Shown here one piece after another: positions 1 to 9,835 of a stretch of 64,000 nucleotides of DNA. A program made the position numbers and the translations under genes. The notes under the pieces are model-generated. The model was not told where the DNA came from, made no database searches, and saw nothing but the letters and a program-made list of their open reading frames with translations. Within the stretch, counting starts at the first letter, position 1, and each line of letters begins with the position of its first letter. Source of the stretch: Micromonospora sp. WMMD812 (GTDB lineage Bacteria > Actinomycetota > Actinomycetes > Mycobacteriales > Micromonosporaceae); assembly GCF_027497215.1 (NCBI RefSeq), contig NZ_CP114904.1:806001-870000 (forward strand), written 5' to 3'.

Positions 1-1292
1 CGGTCACCATCCCGCTGCGCCAGGACGCGAAGTTCGCGGACGGTACGCAGCTCGACGCCGCCGCGGTGAAGACCACGATCGAGCGGCATCTCACTAACGC
101 CCGGTCGGCGCGCAAGAGCGAGCTCGGCCCCATCGAGGCCGTCGAGACGCCGGACGCGCACACCGTGGTCATCCGCCTGAAGCAGCCCTTCGCACCGCTG
201 GTCGGCGCCCTCGCCGACCGCGCCGGCATGATCCTGAGCCCGAAGGCGGTCCAGAGCCTGGGCGACAACTTCGCCAGCGCCCCGGTCTGCGTCGGCCCGT
301 TCAAGTTCGCCAAGCGGGTGCCCCAGAACTCCATCGACGTCGTGAAGGATCCCAACTTCTACGACGCGAGCAAGGTCCACCTGGACGGGATCTCGTGGCG
401 GATCCTCACCGACGCGAGCATCCGCGCCGCCAACCTGCGCTCCGGCGACGCCCAGGTGGCCGACAGCGTCTCGACCCAGGACGTCGCGTCGCTGCAGCAG
501 GACTCCGCGCTCACCGTGCTCCAGTCGCAGTCCCTCGGTTACCAGGGCCTCACCTTCAACATCGGCAACGTCGACGGCGTCGGCACCACCCCCAAGCCGA
601 TCAACCGTCCCATCGCCCAGAACGCCAAGGTCCGCCAGGCGTTCGAGCACGCGATCGACCGCAAGGCCCTCGTCCAGGCGGTCTTCAACGGGATCCCCGC
701 GGTCGCCTGCTCACCGATCTCACCCGCGAGCCCGTTCTCGTCGCCCGAGGCGCAGAACTGTCCGGCACACGATCCCGCCAAGGCCAAGCAGCTGCTCGGC
801 GAGGCCGGCGTGCAGACTCCGTACCCGGTGACCATGCTCGCGTCGAACACGCCGGACACGTTGCGTCTCGCCCAGGCACTCCAGGCCATGGTGAAGGACG
901 GCGGGTTCGACCTCAAGATCAACCCGGTGGAGTACTCGTCGCTCCTCGACGAGCAGGACCGGGGGAACTTCGAACTGCTGCAACTCGGCTGGAGCGGGCG
1001 CATCGACCCGGACGCCAACATCACCAACTTCGTCGGCACGGGTGGCAGCCAGAACGTCTCCGGCTACAGCAACCCTCAGCTCGACGCCGCGCTGACCCAG
1101 GCCCGCCAGTCCAACGACCTCGAGGAGCGTAAGAAGCTCTACGGGCAGGCGGTGACGATCCTCCAGCAGGACGACGCGCTGATCTACCTCTACCGGCAGC
1201 GGAACCTGACCGCCTTCTCCAAGCAGATCCAGGGCCTGCAGGTCTTCCCGGACGGCGTGATCCGCGCGGCCTTCGCCGGGTTCAGCAAGTAG
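1..1292 (+). CDS. Peptide ABC transporter substrate-binding protein (family 5), 5' truncated
   Basis: Extracytoplasmic solute receptor of the SBP_bac_5 (DppA/OppA) family, which delivers peptides to the permease encoded next. The reading frame is open to the window edge (from base 3) and already shows the family segment FADGTQLDA near its left end, so the signal peptide and first lobe lie outside. The GTG at 66 is internal, not the start. About 430 residues are visible, ending ...FAGFSK. It lies 6 bp before the DppB gene in a same-strand operon. Substrate specificity cannot be read, but the gamma-glutamyltransferase at the operon's end suggests gamma-glutamyl peptides or glutathione (inference). 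Confidence 0.92.
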   Translation, partial: VTIPLRQDAKFADGTQLDAAAVKTTIERHLTNARSARKSELGPIEAVETPDAHTVVIRLKQPFAPLVGALADRAGMILSPKAVQSLGDNFASAPVCVGPFKFAKRVPQNSIDVVKDPNFYDASKVHLDGISWRILTDASIRAANLRSGDAQVADSVSTQDVASLQQDSALTVLQSQSLGYQGLTFNIGNVDGVGTTPKPINRPIAQNAKVRQAFEHAIDRKALVQAVFNGIPAVACSPISPASPFSSPEAQNCPAHDPAKAKQLLGEAGVQTPYPVTMLASNTPDTLRLAQALQAMVKDGGFDLKINPVEYSSLLDEQDRGNFELLQLGWSGRIDPDANITNFVGTGGSQNVSGYSNPQLDAALTQARQSNDLEERKKLYGQAVTILQQDDALIYLYRQRNLTAFSKQIQGLQVFPDGVIRAAFAGFSK

Positions 1293-1298
1293 GTCGTC

Positions 1299-2255
1299 GT
1301 GCTCCGATATCTCCTCACGCGCGCCTGGCAGTCAGCGCTGACCCTGGTGCTGTCGACGGTCGTGGTGTTCCTCGGCGTGCGGGCGCTGCCCGGGGACCCG
1401 GCACTCGCCCTCGCGGGCGAGGACCGGTCCCCGGAGGCGCTGGCGGCCATCCGGCACCACTACGGGCTGGACCAACCGCTGCCCCTGCAGTTCGCCCAGT
1501 ACGTGGAACGCATGGCGCAGGGCGACTTCGGTGAGTCGATCCGCACCGGGATCCCGGTCTCCTCGATGCTCACCACCGCCCTGCCCGTGACGGCCGAGCT
1601 CGCCGTCCTGGCGATCCTCATCGCCGCGCTGCTGGGTGTCGGCGCCGGGGTGCTCGCGGCGGTCCGCCGCGGGCACCCCGCGGAGTGGCTGGCCAACGGG
1701 CTGGCCCTGGTCGGACTGTCGGTGCCGCACTTCTGGCTCGGGCTGCTCGCGATCCTCTACCTCTCCGTGGCGACGGGGCTCTTCCCGGCCTCCGGGTTCG
1801 TGCCGTTCCTCGACGACCCGGTGGACAACCTGCACCACGTCGTCCTGCCCGCCGTCATCCTCGGCACGGGGCTCGCCGCCATCATCATGCGGCAGACCCG
1901 CTCCGCGATGCTGGACTCGCTCTCGTCCGACTACGTGCGTACGGCGAAGGCGAAGGGCCTGCGGCCGCGCGCCGTCATCACCCGGCACGCGCTGCGCAAC
2001 AGCCTCATCGTGGTGGTGACGATCGTCGGCCTCCAACTCGGAGGCCTGATCTCGGGGGCGGTCGTCACCGAGCAGATCTTCGGGCTCCCGGGCTTCGGCA
2101 AGATGACGATCGACGCGGTGTTCCAGCGGGACTACCCGGTGATCCAGGCCGTCGTCCTGCTGACCGCGACCGCGTACATCGTGATCAACTTTCTCGTCGA
2201 CCTGCTCTACTCGGTGATCGACCCACGAATCCGCGTGACGGGGGATCCGGCATGA
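1299..2255 (+). CDS. dppB: Peptide ABC transporter permease, DppB type
   Basis: Inner-membrane permease subunit of 318 residues, the usual length for DppB/OppB. It begins with the typical single helix after MLRYLLTRAWQ and a periplasmic loop (residues about 30-95), followed by five more helices. The EAA-type cytoplasmic loop that contacts the ATPases is visible at about 208-235 (DYVRTAKAKGLRPRAVITRH). The start is GTG, 6 bp after the receptor gene. Its stop overlaps the next ATG (ATGA), indicating translational coupling with DppC. Confidence 0.93.
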   Translation: MLRYLLTRAWQSALTLVLSTVVVFLGVRALPGDPALALAGEDRSPEALAAIRHHYGLDQPLPLQFAQYVERMAQGDFGESIRTGIPVSSMLTTALPVTAELAVLAILIAALLGVGAGVLAAVRRGHPAEWLANGLALVGLSVPHFWLGLLAILYLSVATGLFPASGFVPFLDDPVDNLHHVVLPAVILGTGLAAIIMRQTRSAMLDSLSSDYVRTAKAKGLRPRAVITRHALRNSLIVVVTIVGLQLGGLISGAVVTEQIFGLPGFGKMTIDAVFQRDYPVIQAVVLLTATAYIVINFLVDLLYSVIDPRIRVTGDPA

Positions 2256-3136
2256 CCGTCCTCACCGTGCCCATGGCGGAGGCTGCCCCCGCCGGCCTCA
2301 CCCGGCGTACCCGGGTCCTGCGGCGGCTGCGGCGCAACCCGCTCGCCGTCGGGAGCTTCGTCGTGCTCGCGCTCGCGGCCGTCGTCGCCCTGCTCTCACC
2401 CTGGCTCGCCCCGTACGCCGTCGAACAGACCGACTTCGCCCACACGTTCTCGCCACCGGGCACTCCCGGACACGTCCTGGGCACCGACGACCTGGGTCGC
2501 GACGTCCTGTCCCGGATCATGCTGGGCGCCCGCGCGTCCCTGCAGGTCGGGCTGCTGGCCGTGGCCACCTCCCTGGTCATCGGCGTGCCGCTCGGGCTCG
2601 CGGCGGGCTACTTCCGGGCCTGGGACGCGGTGATCTCACGGTTCACCGACCTGCTGCTCGCGTTCCCGTTCCTGATCATGGCGGTCGGGCTGGCGGCGAT
2701 CCGGGGTGCTAGCCTCGGCAACGCTGCCGTCGCCATCGGGATCGCCCAGATCCCGGGCGTGATCCGCGTGGTGCGCTCGGACACCCTCCGGCTCAAGTCA
2801 CTCGACTTTGTCGCCGCGGCCATCGTGGACGGCGCGAGCGACCTCTGGGTGCTCGCCCGGCACATCCTGCCCAACGCGACCTCGGTGATCCTGGTCCAGG
2901 CCACGGTCGCGATCCCGGCCGCGATCCTGGGCGAGGCGGTGCTCTCGTTCCTCGGTCTCGGCATCCAGCCCCCGGCCCCCAGCCTGGGCACGATGCTGGC
3001 CACCGCCCAGCAGTTCGCCGCCCGCGCCCCGTGGGCGGCGGTCCTCCCCGGAGTGGTGATCATGGGATTGGCCCTGGCGTTCAACGTCTTCGGCGACGCC
3101 CTGCGGGACGCCCTCGACCCGAAGGGAGACCGGTGA
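2252..3136 (+). CDS. dppC: Peptide ABC transporter permease, DppC type
   Basis: Second permease subunit, 294 residues from the ATG at 2252; the frame is open further upstream but only as a shadow of dppB. It has the DppC hallmark [13 protein letters not shown] at about 76-88, an arginine-rich cytoplasmic N-terminus, six predicted helices, and the EAA loop around 190-215 ending in ARHILPNA. It overlaps dppB by 4 bp and its TGA overlaps the next ATG, so the five importer genes form one transcription unit. Confidence 0.93.
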   Translation: MTVLTVPMAEAAPAGLTRRTRVLRRLRRNPLAVGSFVVLALAAVVALLSPWLAPYAVEQTDFAHTFSPPGTPGHVLGTDDLGRDVLSRIMLGARASLQVGLLAVATSLVIGVPLGLAAGYFRAWDAVISRFTDLLLAFPFLIMAVGLAAIRGASLGNAAVAIGIAQIPGVIRVVRSDTLRLKSLDFVAAAIVDGASDLWVLARHILPNATSVILVQATVAIPAAILGEAVLSFLGLGIQPPAPSLGTMLATAQQFAARAPWAAVLPGVVIMGLALAFNVFGDALRDALDPKGDR

Positions 3137-4200
3137 TGACCACCGTCGAGGCGGCGGGCGGCGCCGTCGCCGCGGTCGCCACCCCCGTGCTGGAGATCCG
3201 CGACCTCTCGGTGTCGTTCCGGACCGAGGGCGGGACGGTCTCGGCGGTCGACCGGGTGAGCCTCGACCTCGCGCCCGGCGAGATCGTCGGGATGGTGGGC
3301 GAGTCGGGCTGCGGAAAGAGCGTCACCGCGATGAGCATCGCCGGCCTGCTCCCGGACAGCGCCCGCATCACCGGCTCGGTACGCCTGCGGGGGACCGAGC
3401 TGGTCGGCACCCGCGAGTCGGCGCTGCGTCGGGTACGCGGCAAGGAGATCGCGTACATCTTCCAGGAACCGATGACCTCCCTGAACCCGGTGCTCACCGT
3501 CGGGCGCCAGATCGCGGAGGTGCTCCAGGTCCATGAACGGATGTCCCGGCGGGCCGCCCGGGCCCGTGCCGTCGAACTGCTGTCGCTCGTGGGAATCCCG
3601 TCCGCCACGACCCGCGTCGACAACTACCCGCACCAGCTCTCCGGCGGCATGCGCCAGCGGGTCATGATCGCGATGGCGGTGGCCTGCGGCCCGAAGGTGC
3701 TGGTGGCCGACGAACCGACCACCGCCCTGGACGTGACGGTGCAGGCCGGGATCCTCCAGGTGCTCCGGGACCTGCGCGACCGACTGGGCACCACCATCCT
3801 CATCATCACGCACGACCTCGGAGTCATCGCCGACGTGGCGGACCGCGTCGTCGTCATGTACGCCGGGCGGGTCGTGGAGCAGGCGCCGGTCACCGACCTG
3901 TTCGCCCATCCGCGCCACCGGTACACGGCCGGGCTCCTGTCGGCGTCGCCGACGCCGGGCGTCCACGCCGGCACCCGGCGGTTGCAGGAGATCCCCGGTC
4001 TCGTGCCCGTCCTGTCCACCCAGCCCGACGCGTGCACGTTCGCGGCCCGCTGCCCGGCGGCCGACGCGCGGTGTCTGGACTCCGCTCCGCCGCTCGAAGC
4101 GGCCGGGAGGGGCGCGGCGCCGACGCCGTCGGACCACCTCGCGGCCTGTTGGCACCCCTGCCCGGCGCCCCGGACGCCAGCCGAGGAGGCGACGCGATGA
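3136..4200 (+). CDS. dppD: Peptide ABC transporter ATP-binding protein, DppD type
   Basis: Cytoplasmic ATPase of 354 residues. Walker A is GESGCGKS at residues 55-62, the ABC signature is LSGGMRQR, Walker B is VLVADEPT and the switch region is ITHDLG. The C-terminal oligopeptide/dipeptide extension has a cysteine cluster ([14 protein letters not shown]) that in this subfamily can bind an iron-sulfur cluster. ATG at 3136 overlaps the dppC stop. GTG at 3133 is an in-frame alternative. It pairs with the following DppF-type ATPase. Confidence 0.93.
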   Translation: MTTVEAAGGAVAAVATPVLEIRDLSVSFRTEGGTVSAVDRVSLDLAPGEIVGMVGESGCGKSVTAMSIAGLLPDSARITGSVRLRGTELVGTRESALRRVRGKEIAYIFQEPMTSLNPVLTVGRQIAEVLQVHERMSRRAARARAVELLSLVGIPSATTRVDNYPHQLSGGMRQRVMIAMAVACGPKVLVADEPTTALDVTVQAGILQVLRDLRDRLGTTILIITHDLGVIADVADRVVVMYAGRVVEQAPVTDLFAHPRHRYTAGLLSASPTPGVHAGTRRLQEIPGLVPVLSTQPDACTFAARCPAADARCLDSAPPLEAAGRGAAPTPSDHLAACWHPCPAPRTPAEEATR

Positions 4201-5201
4201 CAACGACGCAACCCCACGCCCTCGAACTCGAGGACCTCGTGATGCACTTCGGGCCGGTACGCGCCGTGGACGGCGTGTCCCTGCGCATCCCGAAGGGCCG
4301 GGTCACCGCGTTGGTGGGGGAGAGCGGCTCCGGGAAGTCGACGGTGGGACGCTGCGTGGTGCGGCTCGTGCGGCCCACCGCCGGCGTGGTGCGCATCGCC
4401 GGAGCGGACGTCACGCACCTGTCCCGGCGGCAGCTGCGCCCGCACCGCAGCGACGTGTCCATCGTCTTCCAGGACCCCGCCGCCTCGCTCGACCCGCGCA
4501 TGCTGGTCGGCGAGGTCGTCGCCGAGCCGCTGCGGCTGTCCGGCCGGCGGATCCCGCGACGCGACCGGGAGGCCCGGGTCGCCACGGAACTCGAACGAGT
4601 GGGCCTGCGCGCCGAGGTGGCCCGCCGGTATCCCCACGAACTCTCCGGAGGGCAACGCCAGCGGGTCAGCATCGCCCGGGCGCTGATCTCCGAGCCGATG
4701 CTGCTCATCGCGGACGAGCCCACCAGCGCGCTCGACGTGTCCGTGCAGGCGTCGGTGCTCAACCTCCTCGCCGACCTGCAACGGGACATCGGGTTCGCCT
4801 GCCTCTTCATCACCCACGACCTGTCCGCCGTCGAGTACCTGGCCGACGACATCGCCGTCATGTACCTCGGCCAACTCGTCGAGAAGGGCCCCCGCGAGCA
4901 GATCTTCGCGCGCCCCGCCCACCCCTACACCCAGGCGCTGCTGGCGGCCGCGCCGGTGGCCGACCCGGTCCGCCAACGGGAGCGCCAGCCGGTGCTGCTC
5001 GGCGACGACCTGCCCTCCGCGCTGGACCCGCCGTCCGGCTGCCGCTTCCGCACCCGGTGCCCGCTCGCGTTCGACCGCTGCGCGACGGAGGTCCCCGCGC
5101 AGGTGGCGATCGGCGGCGGCATGGCCGCGTGCCACCTGGTCCAGCCGGACGGCACCCGGCCCGACGTCCGGGCCGCCGACACGAGTGAGGTGTTGTCATG
5201 A
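4197..5201 (+). CDS. dppF: Peptide ABC transporter ATP-binding protein, DppF type
   Basis: Second ATPase, 334 residues from ATG at 4197, which overlaps the dppD stop as ATGA. It carries Walker [10 protein letters not shown], signature LSGGQRQR, Walker B LLIADEPT and H-switch ITHDLS, plus the oligopeptide-family C-terminus with [14 protein letters not shown]. Together with DppD it would power import. Its own stop overlaps the ATG of the gamma-glutamyltransferase-like gene, tying that enzyme to the importer. Confidence 0.93.
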   Translation: MTTTQPHALELEDLVMHFGPVRAVDGVSLRIPKGRVTALVGESGSGKSTVGRCVVRLVRPTAGVVRIAGADVTHLSRRQLRPHRSDVSIVFQDPAASLDPRMLVGEVVAEPLRLSGRRIPRRDREARVATELERVGLRAEVARRYPHELSGGQRQRVSIARALISEPMLLIADEPTSALDVSVQASVLNLLADLQRDIGFACLFITHDLSAVEYLADDIAVMYLGQLVEKGPREQIFARPAHPYTQALLAAAPVADPVRQRERQPVLLGDDLPSALDPPSGCRFRTRCPLAFDRCATEVPAQVAIGGGMAACHLVQPDGTRPDVRAADTSEVLS

Positions 5202-6988
5202 CGTTCACCACCAGACCGACGCTGCAGGGAACCTTCGGCATGGTGTCCTCGACCCACTGGCTCGCGAGCCAGTCGGCCATGGGCATCCTCGAACGCGGCG
5301 GGAACGCCTTCGACGCCGCGGTCACCGCCGGGTTCGTCCTGCACGTCGTCGAGCCACACCTCAACGGGCCGGGCGGTGAGGTGCCCGCCCTCGTGTCGAC
5401 CGCGCAGGACCCGGCGCCGAAGGTGCTCTGCGGGCAGGGGCCGGCGCCGGCCGGCGCCACCATCGCGCACTTCCGGTCCCTCGGGATGGACCTCGTCCCC
5501 GGGTCCGGCCCCCTCGCCGCGGCCGTGCCCGGCGCCGTGGACGCGTGGCTCCTGCTGCTGCGTGACCACGGCACGCTCCGGCTGGAGGACGTGCTGGAAA
5601 CGGCGATCGGGTACGCCGCCGCCGGCCACCCGCTCGTCGGCCGGGTCGGCGACACGGTGGCCGCCGTGCGGACGCTGTTCGAGGAGCACTGGCACACCTC
5701 CGCGGCGCTCTGGTTACGCGGCGGCCGGGCGCCGGCGGCGGGCGAGCTGTTCGCCAACCCGGCGTACGCGCGGACGCTGGAGAAGCTCGTCGAGGCCGGA
5801 CGCACCGCCGGCGCCGATCGTGACGCGCAGATCGACGCCGCACGCCGCGCCTGGAGTGAGGGATTCGTCGCCGAGGCGATCGACCGGTTCAGCCGGCAAC
5901 CGTTCCAGGACTCCAGCGGGCGCGCCCACGCCGGCCTCGTCACCGGGGCGGACCTGGCCGCCTACTCCGCGACCTGGGAGGAGCCGGTCACCCTCGACTG
6001 GCGGGGCTACTCGGTGGCGAAGACCGGTTTCTGGGGACAGGGCCCGGTGCTGCTGGAGGCCCTCGCCGTCCTCGACGCGCTCGGCGACCCGCACGCGCAC
6101 GATCCGGCGACCGCGGCCGGCATCCACGCCCAGGCCGAAGCGCTCAAGCTCGCCTTCGCCGACCGGGAGGCCTGGTACGGCGACAGCGCCGACGTGCCCG
6201 CCAAGGCGCTCCTCTCCCGGGAGTACGCGCGGGAGCGGGCGGCCCTGATCGGCCTCCGGGCGTCCACCGAGCTGCGACCGGGCCGGCCGGACGGGGCGGA
6301 ACCGCGCCTTCCGGAGCACGTACGGCGCGCCGGGGGGCGGCTGGCCGACCTGGTGGATGCCACGACGGGGGAGCCGACGGTGAAGTCGGACGGCGTGACC
6401 CGCGGCGACACCTGCCACGTCGACGTGGTCGACCGCTGGGGAAACATGATCTCCGCGACCCCGAGCGGTGGGTGGCTGCAGAGCTCCCCCACCATCCCGG
6501 AACTCGGCTTTCCCCTCGGCAGCCGACTCCAGATGTTCTGGCTGGAGGAGGGGCTCGCCTCGTCGCTCGCCCCGGGACGCCGGCCGCGTACCACGTTGAG
6601 CCCGACGATGGTGCACCGCGACGGGAAGCCCGTGCTGGCGTGCGGCACGCCCGGCGGCGACCAGCAGGACCAGTGGCAGCTGCCGTTCCTGCTGCGGCAT
6701 CTCGTCGGCGGCCAGGCTCTGCAGGAGGCGGTCGACGCGCCGGCCTGGCATTCGGTCAGCCTGCCGGCGTCGTTCTACCCCCGCGACAGCGAGCCCGGTG
6801 TCCTGGTGGTGGAGGACCGGCTGCATGAGGACGTCCTGGCGGCACTGCGCGCGTACGGGCACGAGGTGCGGTTGTCCGACGGGTGGAGCCTCGGCCGCCT
6901 CTGTGCCGTGACCCGCGACCCGGAGACGGGCGTGCTCGCGGCCGGGGCGAACCCACGGGGCATGCAGGGCTACGCCTGCGGCCGCTGA
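5198..6988 (+). CDS. ggt: Gamma-glutamyltransferase family protein
   Basis: N-terminal-nucleophile hydrolase of the gamma-glutamyltransferase fold, 596 residues. The family normally self-cleaves before a threonine and transfers or hydrolyses gamma-glutamyl groups. The probable cleavage/nucleophile site is GDTCHVDVVDRWGN, with Thr at about 405. The canonical TTH is TCH here. SATPSGGW and a glycine-rich CGTPGGDQQD follow. No signal peptide is seen, so it may be cytoplasmic, unlike secreted GGTs. It is translationally coupled to the peptide importer, implying hydrolysis of imported gamma-glutamyl compounds (inference). Acylase- or cephalosporin-acylase-like activity is possible. Confidence 0.88.
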   Translation: MTFTTRPTLQGTFGMVSSTHWLASQSAMGILERGGNAFDAAVTAGFVLHVVEPHLNGPGGEVPALVSTAQDPAPKVLCGQGPAPAGATIAHFRSLGMDLVPGSGPLAAAVPGAVDAWLLLLRDHGTLRLEDVLETAIGYAAAGHPLVGRVGDTVAAVRTLFEEHWHTSAALWLRGGRAPAAGELFANPAYARTLEKLVEAGRTAGADRDAQIDAARRAWSEGFVAEAIDRFSRQPFQDSSGRAHAGLVTGADLAAYSATWEEPVTLDWRGYSVAKTGFWGQGPVLLEALAVLDALGDPHAHDPATAAGIHAQAEALKLAFADREAWYGDSADVPAKALLSREYARERAALIGLRASTELRPGRPDGAEPRLPEHVRRAGGRLADLVDATTGEPTVKSDGVTRGDTCHVDVVDRWGNMISATPSGGWLQSSPTIPELGFPLGSRLQMFWLEEGLASSLAPGRRPRTTLSPTMVHRDGKPVLACGTPGGDQQDQWQLPFLLRHLVGGQALQEAVDAPAWHSVSLPASFYPRDSEPGVLVVEDRLHEDVLAALRAYGHEVRLSDGWSLGRLCAVTRDPETGVLAAGANPRGMQGYACGR

Positions 6989-6990
6989 CG

Positions 6991-7671
6991 TCAGCGGGCC
7001 CCGTACCCGCCCTCCGCGTTCTCGTAGGCCGCCGCGGACGCCGCGTCGAGGTGGGCGAGTGCCGCCCGCTCGGCGCGGTCACCGTCACCCGACTCGATGG
7101 CGTCGACCAGCTGGATGTGCTCGGCCCACGAGTGCGGCGCCCGTTCCGCGGCACCCAACCGGAAGATCCACTGCACATGGAGGTACAGCGCCTTGGCTAT
7201 CGACGAGAGCCAGGGGTTTCCGCTGATCTGGAGGATCCGCAGGTGCAGGGCGCTGTTCAGCTCGGCCACGCGCCGCAGGTCCTGCCGCTCCGTCGCCTCG
7301 CGGCCCTGCTCCAGCAGGGCCCGCAGGGCGGCCACGTCCGCCGCCGTCGCCCGCTCGGCAGCCAGCCGGGCGGCCAGCGCCTCCAGGCGCTCGCGTACGG
7401 CGAACATGTCCGCGATGGTCCCGCTGCTGGGCGAGGCGACGACCGCGCCGCGCCGGGGCAGGATCACGACGAAGCCCTCCGCCTCGGCGACCCGCAGCGC
7501 CTCCCGCACGGGGTTCCGCGAGACGCCGAAGTCCTCGGCCAACCGGTCCTCGGTCAGCCGCTCCCCGGGAAGGTAGTCGCCGTCGATGATGGCGGTCCGT
7601 AGGGCGCCGAGGACCTGGTCGCGTAGCGGCAGGTGTTGAGCGCCGAGCTTGTCCCGCAGGTCTTCAGCCAA
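6991..7671 (-). CDS. GntR family transcriptional regulator, FadR/FCD type
   Basis: Regulator with an N-terminal winged helix (LAEDFGVSRNPVREALR recognition region) and a C-terminal all-helical FCD ligand-binding domain. The start chosen is TTG at 7671, which has the ribosome site GGAGAGG at 7679-7685; this gives 226 residues, normal for the family. The frame stays open 90 bp further up to 7761, but that would run through the palindromic GTATAC at 7708-7713. Two bases separate its end from ggt, so the genes converge. It may control the importer-ggt operon or the divergent DUF1275 gene. Confidence 0.85.
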   Translation of the reverse strand: MAEDLRDKLGAQHLPLRDQVLGALRTAIIDGDYLPGERLTEDRLAEDFGVSRNPVREALRVAEAEGFVVILPRRGAVVASPSSGTIADMFAVRERLEALAARLAAERATAADVAALRALLEQGREATERQDLRRVAELNSALHLRILQISGNPWLSSIAKALYLHVQWIFRLGAAERAPHSWAEHIQLVDAIESGDGDRAERAALAHLDAASAAAYENAEGGYGAR

Positions 7672-7705
7672 CCGATCGCCTCTCCGTGAACCCCGTTCCG
7701 GCAAA

Positions 7706-7715
7706 GTGTATACGA
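7706..7715. promoter_or_regulatory. Candidate GntR operator (GTATAC core)
   Basis: The 71-bp gap between the divergent GntR and DUF1275 genes holds GTATAC at 7708-7713, a perfect 6-bp palindrome typical of FadR/FCD-type operators. It lies about 35 bp upstream of both starts and could allow autoregulation. Assignment is by position and motif only. Confidence 0.4.
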
Positions 7716-7742
7716 AGAACAATCTGTGAAGGATGGCCGACA

Positions 7743-8522
7743 GTGTCGAGAACAGTGCCACACGTCATCCACCCTCGCGCCGGCGCGGACGGAGACCACG
7801 ACCATCACCGTCCGCGGCGGCGGCACGCCCTCGTCGTCGTCCTCACCTTCCTGACCGGCAGCGCCGACGCCATTGGCTTCCTCGCCCTCGGCGGAGCCTT
7901 CTCCAGCGTCATGACGGGCAACATGGTCCTGCTCGGCCTCTCGGCCGGTCGTGGCGACGCCGAACTCGCCGTGACCTCCGGCTGCGCCATCGCCAGCTTC
8001 ATCGTCGGCGTGCTCGCGGGCGCCCGCCTCGCCGGCCGGGCGGAGCCGGACGATCCCGTCTGGCCCCGCCGGGTCACCCGGGCGCTCGTCCTGGAGCTGT
8101 TGGTCTTCCTGGTGTTCCTCGTGGTCTGGGAGGCCACCCTGCGCGACCGCGCCGAGCAGGTCGACCTCGCGCTCCTGATGCTGTCGGCGGCGGCCCTGGG
8201 CATCCAGAGCAGCGCCGTCCAGCGGTTCGGCGTCCCGGGGCTCTCCTCCACGTACCTGACCGGCACCCTCACCAGCCTGATCGCCGGTGTGGCGGTCCGG
8301 AGCCCGTGGCGCAGCCTGCGGCCCAACGCCCACGTCCTGGTGTCGCTGGTGACCGGTGCCGCGGTCGGCGCCCTGGTCGCCAGGCACCTGCCCGCGTTGG
8401 CGCCGGTGCTGCTGATCGTGCCGCTCGTCCTGGTCATCGCCGCGGCCTCCCGACTGGCGGGGAAGCGGTCCACCGACGCGCCGACCGGCCGGCGGGCGGC
8501 GCGCCGTGCGGACCGGGTGTGA
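7743..8522 (+). CDS. DUF1275 (YoaK-like) family membrane protein
   Basis: Integral membrane protein of about 259 residues with six predicted helices. The DUF1275 hallmark FLTGSADAIGFLALGGAFSS and the TGNMVLLG segment are present near residues 35-70. The function of the family is unknown. GTG at 7743 is preferred (MSRTVPHVIHP...) with GAAGGA upstream; an in-frame start at 7686 would add 19 residues unlike a membrane-protein leader and overlap the GntR promoter. It is divergent from the GntR gene. Confidence 0.8.
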   Translation: MSRTVPHVIHPRAGADGDHDHHRPRRRHALVVVLTFLTGSADAIGFLALGGAFSSVMTGNMVLLGLSAGRGDAELAVTSGCAIASFIVGVLAGARLAGRAEPDDPVWPRRVTRALVLELLVFLVFLVVWEATLRDRAEQVDLALLMLSAAALGIQSSAVQRFGVPGLSSTYLTGTLTSLIAGVAVRSPWRSLRPNAHVLVSLVTGAAVGALVARHLPALAPVLLIVPLVLVIAAASRLAGKRSTDAPTGRRAARRADRV

Positions 8523-8588
8523 TCGGGTGCAACGCGACGGCGGCGGCGACGTTGGCGGCGTTGGCGGGTGACCGAACCTCCGGCGGAC

Positions 8589-8594
8589 TACCCT
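8589..8594 (+). promoter_or_regulatory. -10 box (TACCCT) of a leaderless promoter
   Basis: TACCCT ends 7 bp before the GTG at 8602 and there is no ribosome site between, the arrangement typical of leaderless actinobacterial transcripts. Confidence 0.5.
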
Positions 8595-8601
8595 GGCTCG
8601 C

Positions 8602-9675
8602 GTGGATCAAGAAGATCGGATCGCTCTGTTCCTCGACTACGAGAACCTGGCGCTGGGGTTCCGCGATCACCACGGCGGCCACGCCTTCGACTTCCGTCCC
8701 ATCGCCGACGCCCTCGCCGAGCGCGGACGGGTGGTGGCGCGTCGGGCGTACGCCGACTGGTCGTACTTCGACGAGGACCGTCGGATGCTCACCCGTAACC
8801 ACGTCGAGCTCATCGAGATTCCGCAGCGGATGGGCGCCTCCCGCAAGAACGCGGCCGACATCAAGATGGCGGTCGACGCGGTCGAGTTGGCCTTCGAGCG
8901 GGACTACATCTCGACGTTCGTGATCTGCACCGGCGACAGCGACTTCACCCCGCTGGTCCACAAGCTTCGGGAACTCAACAAGCGCGTCATCGGCGTCGGG
9001 GTGGAGAAGTCGACCTCGGCGTTGCTCCCGCCGGCCTGCGACGAGTTCCTCTACTACGACCGCCTCGAGGGCGTCGAGATCCCGCCGGCGCGTGCCCCCC
9101 GTGGCCGCCCCACCCGACAACCCACCGTCGAACCGCGACAGGTGGAGCAGGAACCCGAGCCGCAACCCGCCGAGGAACCCGGACGCGACGTCGACCGGCT
9201 CGCCGCGCTCGTGGCCCAGACGGTCGCCGGCCTGCAGGGCAGCTCCGGGGGCGAGGTGACCGCATCGAGGCTGAAGCGGACCCTGCTCCGGAAGGACCCG
9301 ACGTTCAGCGAGTCCGACTACGGCTTCCGTACCTTCGGGGAACTGCTGCGACACCTCGCCACGAACAACGTGGTCGAGCTGGCCGAGGGCCCGGCGAAGG
9401 GCGACCCCGAGGTCTCCCTGCCCGAGCACGGCGACCGGGAGATCGCGTTCGGGCTGCTCCGATCGGTGGTCGTCGAGCTCGCCGGTGGCGACGGCGCGGT
9501 GGCGCTCTCCGGGTTGAAGGACCAGCTCCGGCGGGCGCGGCCCGACTTCGGCGAGCAGAAGCTCGGCTACCGCAGCTTCCTGCAGTTCTGCAAGGCCGCC
9601 ACCACCGCCGGCGCCGTCCACCTGCGATGGAGCCCCGAGGCCGACGACTACCTCCTCACCCCGGAGGCGCCGTGA
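8602..9675 (+). CDS. NYN-domain RNase-like protein with two C-terminal LOTUS/OST-HTH repeats
   Basis: 357 residues. The N-terminal NYN (PIN-like) domain, residues about 5-155, has the acidic metal-binding set in LFLDYENL, ADIKMAVDA and CTGDSDF, indicating a metal-dependent RNase fold. A proline/glutamine-rich linker (about 160-195) precedes two OST-HTH/LOTUS-like helical repeats, TASRLKRTLLRKDP...YGFRTF and ALSGLKDQLRRARP...LGYRSF, thought to bind RNA or partner proteins. The GTG start is leaderless. It stands alone and its RNA target is unknown. Confidence 0.85.
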   Translation: MDQEDRIALFLDYENLALGFRDHHGGHAFDFRPIADALAERGRVVARRAYADWSYFDEDRRMLTRNHVELIEIPQRMGASRKNAADIKMAVDAVELAFERDYISTFVICTGDSDFTPLVHKLRELNKRVIGVGVEKSTSALLPPACDEFLYYDRLEGVEIPPARAPRGRPTRQPTVEPRQVEQEPEPQPAEEPGRDVDRLAALVAQTVAGLQGSSGGEVTASRLKRTLLRKDPTFSESDYGFRTFGELLRHLATNNVVELAEGPAKGDPEVSLPEHGDREIAFGLLRSVVVELAGGDGAVALSGLKDQLRRARPDFGEQKLGYRSFLQFCKAATTAGAVHLRWSPEADDYLLTPEAP

Positions 9676-9835
9676 GCGGACGGGCGAGCCACCCCGCGCG
9701 ACCGCGAGCCCGGACGGCCGGCCGGTTGGGCCGTTGACCATCGGGCCTGGGGACGGACGCGGATGCGCCGCCGTGCCGCCGCACCCTCGGGCCGGATACG
9801 GTGGCAGGCGTGACAGCGGCGACGCGGGTGGCGGG

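Noticed and set aside
7671..7761. N-terminal extension of the GntR regulator to 7761
   Set aside because: It would run through the probable operator and adds residues unlike the family; the TTG at 7671 has a good ribosome site.
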